A DNA stretch of 64,000 nt, taken from positions 1 through 64,000 of the forward strand of contig JAECUM010003680.1 of NCBI GenBank assembly GCA_016617855.1, read 5' to 3'. A model generated the notes under the pieces. The model saw only the letters and a program-made list of their open reading frames with translations. It was not told where the DNA came from and did not search any database. Source of the DNA: Megalonaias nervosa (Eukaryota; Mollusca; Bivalvia; Unionida; Unionidae). Positions 49,501 to 58,500 of this stretch are shown piece after piece (position 1 is the first letter of the stretch; every line of letters begins with the position of its first letter). The position numbers were made by a program, and so were the translations under genes.

Positions 49501-52500
49501 AAAAATCTGATTCATTATGTGCTTGTTTATCATCTTTTGACCTTTAACCTTTGTGGTTTGACTTACAGAAATGATCCTTAAATTTTGAACTTACGGAATA
49601 ATAAAAAAATAAAAAAATATGATCACCATGGTCAAATCTGGATATTGGCTTGGCCAGATTTGGTCAGGATCCAAGTTTTCATATTTGATTCAGTTGAATT
49701 GGTTATGGAATGAGACTAATTTTATGGGAGTACCTCATATGCTTTATTATCAAATAGTTGGTACACTTTGCCGATAGTGTGTGCAGTTTCATATTTTTGA
49801 TATTATAACATATGAACATATCACTTTATGTGATTCTGATTGGTCCAAATAAGCCCATGAAATTATTGAGCAGTATTCTCTGTACTGATTGGCTGTGATC
49901 GTGGGAAAACTTTTTTAACCCTGTCTTCTGGAATGTTTTGTTGTGAATGAACATTTTAACTGGCATTTGTTTTATTTGATTCACAAAAGGAATTGGGTGG
50001 GAAAAATGATCTCATCTGTCTGAATATGGCCAATTTACCACTGCAGGGGCTTGTTATGTCATGTATCATAACATGAAAAATGGCTAAAACTGCAAGACAA
50101 GAACAACAACAAGTAAAACTAAGGGTATTGCACAGTTCATAGCGAATCATGTAAGTTGGGGTTGGAGGAGTGCGGTAAACCTGAAACATGGAATCCACCC
50201 TATATACATGTGTGGTTTAAATGTTAACATACAGAAGTAAATAAACTCACCTCTTTTCACGGAAGAACATGGATGTAACCGGTCTCCAAACTGATAGAAG
50301 TTTATCCAACCACTGAAGTTTATCCAGCCACTGCATATTTACGCGGTAAATATGTGATGCAGTTCCGAGTCAAAATGAAATTTGTTTACATATTCTGTAG
50401 TCTGCTGTTCCAAATCACACTGCAGATATCTGGTCACAGATACATTACAGTAAATATGGGAATTTATGCATCCAGGAAACCTTCTTTCAACTGGATATTG
50501 CAACAATGTAATGTTAAGTTGTGAAAGTGACATGTTAGGTTACGTAAACATGGACCGTCTGCTGCATCCTAACTGGCACCACATCAAACATTGTGACATC
50601 ACGAGCATTGGACATTTTGTTGAAAATGATTTTGTCTGTGTAAAATGTTCTGTTTATTTGGAAGGACATTTGTTCTTTGACTTACAGATTGTAAGAAAAG
50701 CATAATCTACTTTGAAACGTTAATACTAGTTCAACTTTGTTTGGGACTTTTGTTTACGCACAACAAATGAAAGGTGCAACATCTGTCAGAATGAATGAAA
50801 TTATTCATTCTTCTTTCTATCTAAATAATTTCCACAGAAATAAAAACTATGTGATAAAAAGAATCTCAAATGGGTAATGATTTAATATTAAATTTATGAA
50901 ACTTGTTGAATAATATCCAGCTATTGCTTGCCAAGGCTCGCAAAAGCTGGACATTATTCAGCTTGTTTCATAAATTCAGTATTAAATCATTACTCATTTG
51001 ACATCCTCAATATCTGACCATGTTTTTCATCCAAAATGACTACATAATCATGCTTTGACTTTTTCATAATAGCATTATCTAGAAATAACAAACAAAGCAT
51101 GCTCAAGTTGAAAAGGACAATCCACCCCTTAAAACATTCACACAGCACAAAAGTTTTCAGATTCTTAGCCATGATAGGAGAAAAGCAAGTAAGGCAACAA
51201 TAACATTTATTGAACATCGTATTGTGTCATTTTGAGTAGTGCTTACTGTGGGAGAGATAATTGCTGAGCCCATGTAAAGCGAATAAACCTCAAGATTATG
51301 TCAAGCTGAGACATCTAGCAAGAAGCTGTTGACATCCATATGGTTTTGAAACTGCAGTTTCTGAAACTTTCAAATGCAAATTTTCCAAGTTAACATTAGC
51401 AGTACATAATATTTCATTTCACCTATCTGAAAATTTGTCTAACTGCGTATAAATATTGACTGTCTTCCTGAGAAAGTTGTTAGTGTGAGCCGATCTTTAC
51501 CATGCTGCAGTCTGTATCATACAACTGTATCTGTGTAAGGAAAAGATATCTTAAAATATTCTCTCTGAACTTGGCATGTATAAATCAATTGTTTTCACTT
51601 GACTGTGGACTTGTGTTAATTCAGATGCCCTGGTGCTAGGTTATTAAAGATCCTGAAAGTAAGAATAACTTTTCTAAATATAATCTAATCTTTAATAGAT
51701 ATCCATCTAAGAGTGTTGAAAATGGATGACATAGATTTTAAAATATTTCTGATGTTTAAGATCATCCTAGCTGCTATTGGGATAGTCTTTGCATGTAAAA
51801 GTATTAATGGTCCTCCACAGTCAGTACAACAATAGATAAAAGTGGAAAAATAACTCTATTTTCCAGTTTTAGGATCAGAATTTTGGGAAACAACTGTTTT
51901 CTTCAATTTTAGGATTAACTGATCTGACAAAAATCCTCTACCCTTTGCCTAGATACTTTTATAAAGAATGTTTCAAAGTGGCTGATATCATTAATCATGC
52001 CTGTGTCATAGGGGTCAGTAAAAGGTAAATAAAGGACATCACTAAGATGTGTTGTCCTGTGTGTCCAGTCAGTAATCTTTGAGGGTACTTAAGCATATAA
52101 ATGCAAATGGTGCCAATCTGATGTATAATATGGCTGTTATCATTTTCTGAATGGGTGGTCAAATCAGTGTGTGGGTTTCACTGAAAGACTTCTTATGATG
52201 TCTAGTTAATCCTAAATGAAAATTGTGCCAATCTGATTCCCAATGTGGTCACCACATTTATCATCTTGAAAATCTTGCTGTTGTTACTCCTGAATGTAAA
52301 GTCATACTGACATGGGGTTTTGAGTAGGTGACGTCATACAGTGTCTAGTTGGTCCTAAATGAAAATGGTGCAGCTTGCACATCTAACATGGTTTCATCTG
52401 CTGCCATTTTGAGAATCTTGGTATTGCTACTTCTTCTGAATGGCTGGTCATATCAGCATGGGATCTTTACTAAAAGACTTGATGTCTAGTTGATCCTAAA

Positions 52501-55500
52501 TGAAAATGGTGCATATTTCTGACCTTCACTATGGCCATCACTACTTCTCAGACATCCAGTATGCCACCAGAGTGGTAATCTTGAAAATCTTGTTATTACT
52601 ACCCTCCTGGATGAATCAGCATGTGGTTTTCAGTGAAGGACATTTTATGATGTCTAGCTGGTCATAAATGAAAATGGTACCAGTCTGATCTCCAATATGG
52701 TCACTACAATGGCAGTCAGGCAAATCTTATTACTTTCATGACTGGTCATATTTAGTGTTCTTTCACCAGAAGACTTCTTATGATGTCTAAATGGTGCTGA
52801 ATGGAAATTATGCACATCTGATATCCAGTATGGCTACTATGACAGCACTCTTGAGAAACCTTGTTATTGTTACACCTCCATAAGGGAAGGTCTAACAAAC
52901 ATGTGGTTTTCACCAAAAGATTTCTTGTAATGTATTTTTGGTCCTAAATTAGAATGGTGCTGATCTGACATCCAGTATGGCCACCATGAAGGCCATTTTA
53001 AAAATCTTGTTATTGCTACTCCTTTTAAATAAAAAATTGTTTTGATATGGGATTTTCATCAGAAAAGTTCTTACTGAACCTAAATATAAATGATGCAGAT
53101 TGATGCTCCAATTGTTTTTTATTGGTAGTCTTCCTAAATTATTTGGAGAAATGCCATAAAAACCATTTCACTACTCCTGAAAAGATGGTCAGATCAATAC
53201 ACAATTTTTATTAGAAGGCTTAAGATGTCTGGTCAGTCGTAAGTAAAAGTGGTTCCAATCTGACATGCCACCACAGTGACCATGTAACAAATCTTGTCAT
53301 TTCTACTCCTGTTACAGATTGGTTTAACAATATGGGATTTTCATTAAAAGGTCTTTTATGATGTGTAGTTGGTTCAAAATGAAAACTGGTGCTGTTGGAC
53401 ATTCCTTTACATACCCAATGTCACTGCCATGGTCATCTTGAAAATCTTTTTATTTGCTCTTGAATAGATGGTTATATCAACCTGAAAGTTCCATTAAAAG
53501 GATGTTTATTATGTTGGTTGTTCATAAGTGAAAAGGGGCCCCAGGTGGCCAAGTGGTCTCAAGCACTTGCCTTAACTCACCTCTGTTCACATTGGTTCCA
53601 AGTCTCAGGCTCGACCAATGTAGGTATGTTAGAAAGTTGCATCACTTCCCATGGGCCAGTGGTTCTTTCCTTGGTTTTCAGGGTTCTTCCTCCAGCAGTT
53701 ATACTGGCCACCATATATAGCCAATCTTGCATTGAGAAATGGCATTAAACCTCAATTCAATAACAACAACAGCAACAGCATAAGTGAAAATGGTGCCATT
53801 ATCACTTGAAACATGTCCACCATGGTAGTCAGCTGGAAAATTTTGTTATTATTTAAGAATGTCTTAGATGTTTCAACAGTCAGCAGTTTAAACAGAAGAA
53901 ATGATCTTATCTTCGATTCTTGGAAATTCTTTTCAGCCAGTATGTCATCAGTCTGCTCAAGGGACTCTTGTTTCTTTGATGATAAATAAACTATAATTCA
54001 CTAACAGGAATATTTTTTAAAATGCCAAATAGCATTATGGTTGATAATTTTCTTGAACCTTTCTGACTTAATTTTTAAAGTGATTGTTGTCTTTTGATTT
54101 ATTTTGGTGCAACAAGGTGGATTTTCTTTATCATGTTGTTGATCAAACATTCATCTATTTCCATAATGTATAGATCAATAGGTCATCTTTTCATCTTTTT
54201 CCATCATTTAAAATATTTTGCAGACAACTTTGACACGAGATCAATATCATTTATAATTTGAACCTATAATCAATTTGCAAATTTGTCAGTTTCAGTCCTA
54301 AACTTGATGTAACTTGTGTTCATGGCATAAATAAAACTTGATGAATTTTGTAATTTTGTTATTTCCATTTGTGATAATTCAACTTATAAGACTCAGTACT
54401 CATTTATTTTCTTCTCAGAAGCATTAACAATGCATGTCAGCCTTTCATTGTGTTTAATATTTACAGGCTGGCTTTTCCATGGGACCAATGGGTGCAGGAA
54501 ATTTTGATTTACGGTCAATGTTGAATAATCCAGCAATAATGAACATGGTGAGTAACAAATGAAAGAGTCATGTGGAATCTTGAATGAGACTGATGGAGAT
54601 TTCTTCACTTATTTCCAGTTGTTGTTATTCGATGGCACTACTGTTTTTCTTTGTTTCTTCTAAGTCTCCCTCTGCTGATCTTCCAGCTCTAATCATCTTC
54701 CAGGCAGTAATTTGACAAGACATGAGAGAACTTCCAGGTCGATAACAAATACTAATAAACTGCATTGTGTATCTACAGTACACACAAAGTATTGACCATT
54801 TTCCACTCATGTCTATATAGTATTCACTGAATTACACCCCATTATACAGTGAAATCTCCAGGATTCAAAGGTGGAAACAGGCCTGAGCTACACTCTGTTG
54901 TTGTAATAGACTTAATTGATTTACAACCCATATCTTACCACCTGCAACAAGTCCTCTATGGATTTTGAGGTAATCCACAAATAGTTCAGATAGAAGGCAC
55001 TCATGAAGTGGATCTGAGTGAAAGTTACAACTGGTGAGAGAAGCACAACTAGAGACAGGAGAACTCACAGGCATTGCTCACCAACTACACTCAACAGTAC
55101 CCTCTATCAGCATGAATGAAATGTGATCAATACACTTTGTGCATACTGTGTACAGATTAGCATTTACAGACTTGGCGTGACAAAGGACAATAACTTTGGT
55201 GCTTGCTGACAAATACTTAGGCCTTTACACACAGGATGATATTCAGTGATCCACTGATAGATTGAACCCTCCTAATCAGAATTTCTGGATTTCACACACA
55301 CACATACCATATATACTTCCTTGTAAGTTGAGTCCAGCTGCAAACAACATAGTTCCTGTTGTGCTGGTGCATAATGTGTCACCAGATCAGTCTTATGTTG
55401 TTTTGTTGTACTGGTACCTCCTGACAAAATGCATAGACCCAGATCTGCATGTGTGTTATGCATTGGCAGATCTGAGTCTGTGCAGTTTGCAGTTGAATTT

Positions 55501-58500
55501 GACTTCTTGGCAAGTATATATGGTATTTAGAATCAGAAATGACACATTTACAGAACGCTCACTGACAATGAACTTCTCAATATAAATAACAATCCTTGTA
55601 TGCAAAAAACAGTTGTAATAGAAAATTGGGACTACTGTTAGTAATTTGTAACTCCCTATTTTTCCCCCAACCCTGCTGCAAGAAATATAAATAACTGTTT
55701 TAGAATTAGTTGGGTTTCTCTCATATCCAGCATCATAAGGTGGAGAGGTTTCTTCCTGTAAATGGTTTGATGGGGACCATTTACCCAAGTTCAGCATATA
55801 GTGATTACTTTGTTTCCTATGCCTCCACAGTATCCTAAAGCAAGAGAGGAATTTTACTGCAGTCAGTTAAACAGTTTCAGTTCATCCCCTTTGATTTCAT
55901 TCGTTTCAAGTGACATTTTGGACCTATTTTCCATTTACTATTCAATAGCTTTTAAACAAGTGAGGGAAATGTTTATCATTTTTCCTGATTTCCAGTGATA
56001 TTCATTAGTTCCAGTGATATTCTAAAGATTTCTCCCTTTTAAGTAAATTCAAAAAGACAGCTGTGTTGGACCTGTGGAAGCTTAGAGCTTTTAAGGCATT
56101 CATTGTTTCAAATGAAGGTATGATTTGATTATGATTTTTAGTGTATGGTGTGAGCTTTTGTTTTGGTCATGGGTCTGTCATCCATCATGTGTTATGCAGA
56201 TGCCTGATGTACATTGTTTTTCCATCAACATTTGCTTGTTATCATTATGGAGTCCACATGTCTAGTCAAATTTTAAATATATGCTTATGTCATGAAAATC
56301 TCAGATGAGTTAAATAATGATTGAGATCTATTCATATTGATGTGATTTTGCACCTGATCGGCTTGTTATCACTCTGGAAGCCATAATTCTGATCCAGTAA
56401 TGGTCTCACTTATATATTGGGTTACACCCTTAAGATCTTGGATGACTTTGATAATGAGCAAGATCTCTGTGTACTAATGTGGTGATCTTATATTTGATCT
56501 TGGATGACTTTGATAATGAGCAGGATCTACATGTACTGATGTGGTGATCTTGGATGACTTTGATAATGAGCAAAATCTACATGTACTGATGTGGTGATCT
56601 TGGATGACTTTGATAATGAGCAAAATCTACATGTACTGATGTGGTGATCTTGGATGACTTTGATAATGAGCAAAATCTACATGTACTGATGTGGTGATCT
56701 TGGATGACTTTGATAATGAGCAAAATCTACATGTACTAATGAGGTGATCATAGACGACTTTGATAATGAGCAAGATCTCTGTGTACTGATGTGGTGATCT
56801 TATATTTGATCATGGATGACTTCAATATTGAGCAAGATCTACATAACTGTACTGATGTGGTTATCTTACATTTGATCATGAATGACTGATAATGAGCAAG
56901 AATCATATACTAATGTGGTGATCTTACATTTGATCATGGATTACTTTGATAATGAGCAAGATCTACATGTACTGATGTGTTGATCTTACATTTGATCATG
57001 AATTACTTTGATAATGAGCAAGATCTACATGTACTGATGTGTTGATCTTACATTTGATCATGAATGACTTTGATAATGAGCAAGATCTACATGTACTGAT
57101 GTGTTGATCTTGCATTTGATCATGAATTACTTTGATAATGAGCAAGAATCATGTACTAATGTGATCTTGCATTTGATCATGGATGACTTTGATAATGAGC
57201 AAGATCCATTATGTACTAATGTGGTTATTGTACATTTGATTATGGATGACTTTGGTTAGAGCAACATCTATGTGTACTAATGTTTTGATCTTACATTTAA
57301 TCATGTATGACTTGGATTATAGCAAGAGAATATGCACATTATAGCTAAATCTTTTGAAATACTTTCTATTAGGATGTAATAAAATCAGTAAAATCAACAT
57401 GTTATCAAATTTGTGAGATGTGTTCTCACAATACTACATTTACCTACATAATGAATGGTCAACTTTTAAGTTATGTAAGCCAGGTATGTGATACCAGGCC
57501 TGTTTGGGACTTTTGTTTGTATTGACTAAAAATACTTTCTTTTTGATTATTTACTTTTCCTGCTAAAATATTAAAGAGCCAAAGAAGTTATAAAGATATT
57601 TATGATAGATAACAGTATGATAAAATATATCCTGATATAAATGATTCTTCTTAATTACAGGCACAGAATTTTATGACAAATCCACAGATGCAACAAATGT
57701 AAGTATACATGATTATCTGAATCATCATCTTTTTAATTTCAAGTCTATTTTCCTTAGAAAAAGGTGGATTCATGAAGGATGTATAAGTGTTTTATCCTGT
57801 GTATAACTGTGTTGAATGGCAACAACAGATGAGTTTTATTATATAAGCATTTAAAACTATCAGCATGGTGTAAATTCTTGAAATAAGGGGAGAAAATAGT
57901 GGTCTGTAGGCTGCGTTAGAGTATAAATATTATCAGTACGAGAATATGTAAAACAGCCCATTAAAGATAACAGGATCATCAAGATGAAGAATATTTTCCA
58001 GCAAGAAATAAAATACTAGCTAACAAACTTAAATTATGGAGATTGCTTATTGTGTAATAATGCTTCCAGAAGTGTCCCTTTGAGAAAGTGTCCTTTATGT
58101 AGAAGTCTTTCTGGCAAGTTGAATGGTAACTCATTAGTTGTTGTGAATGGCACAGTTCTTATGTATTATTTGTTTAGTATGCCCACAGTGTTTTTCAGGA
58201 TATAATTCTACTGTTTCATTTCAGGATGGCCCAAATGATGTCTGGTGCTACACAACAACCTAGTGGTGGCAGTGGTGGTGGTGGTGGTGGTGGTGTTGGT
58301 GGTGGTAGCAGCAGTGGTGGTGCACCGGATGGACTCTCAGGACTACTTCAGATGTAAAAAAATTATCAAAATATTTTTTAAACTGCAGGGAGGACATGAC
58401 TATTGTCTCACATTAGATTTAACTCTGCATTCATATTAACCTGTGCTGCAGATGTGTTTTTTACAATTGTGGGTTGATATTTCTCAATCCCTAACCATTT

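Larger units (their letters stand above)
48059..54466. other. SGTA intron 6 (6.4 kb)
   Basis: The first part (48.1-50.8 kb) is AT-rich with no recognised feature. Then come the 60-bp-arm hairpin, the array at 52.07-53.52 kb and a SINE, listed separately. Confidence 0.7.
54548..57660. other. SGTA intron 7
   Basis: Contains a foldback MITE and a long minisatellite, listed separately. The open frames at 55.2-55.6 kb lie across the MITE and carry no domain. Confidence 0.7.

Noticed and set aside
56432..57330. Regular repeats that might suggest a CRISPR array
   Set aside because: The whole unit repeats, with no unique spacers, and the context is a eukaryotic intron.
58245..58439. 64-codon frame rich in Val
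   Set aside because: Alternate frame of the GGT repeat in SGTA exon 9.
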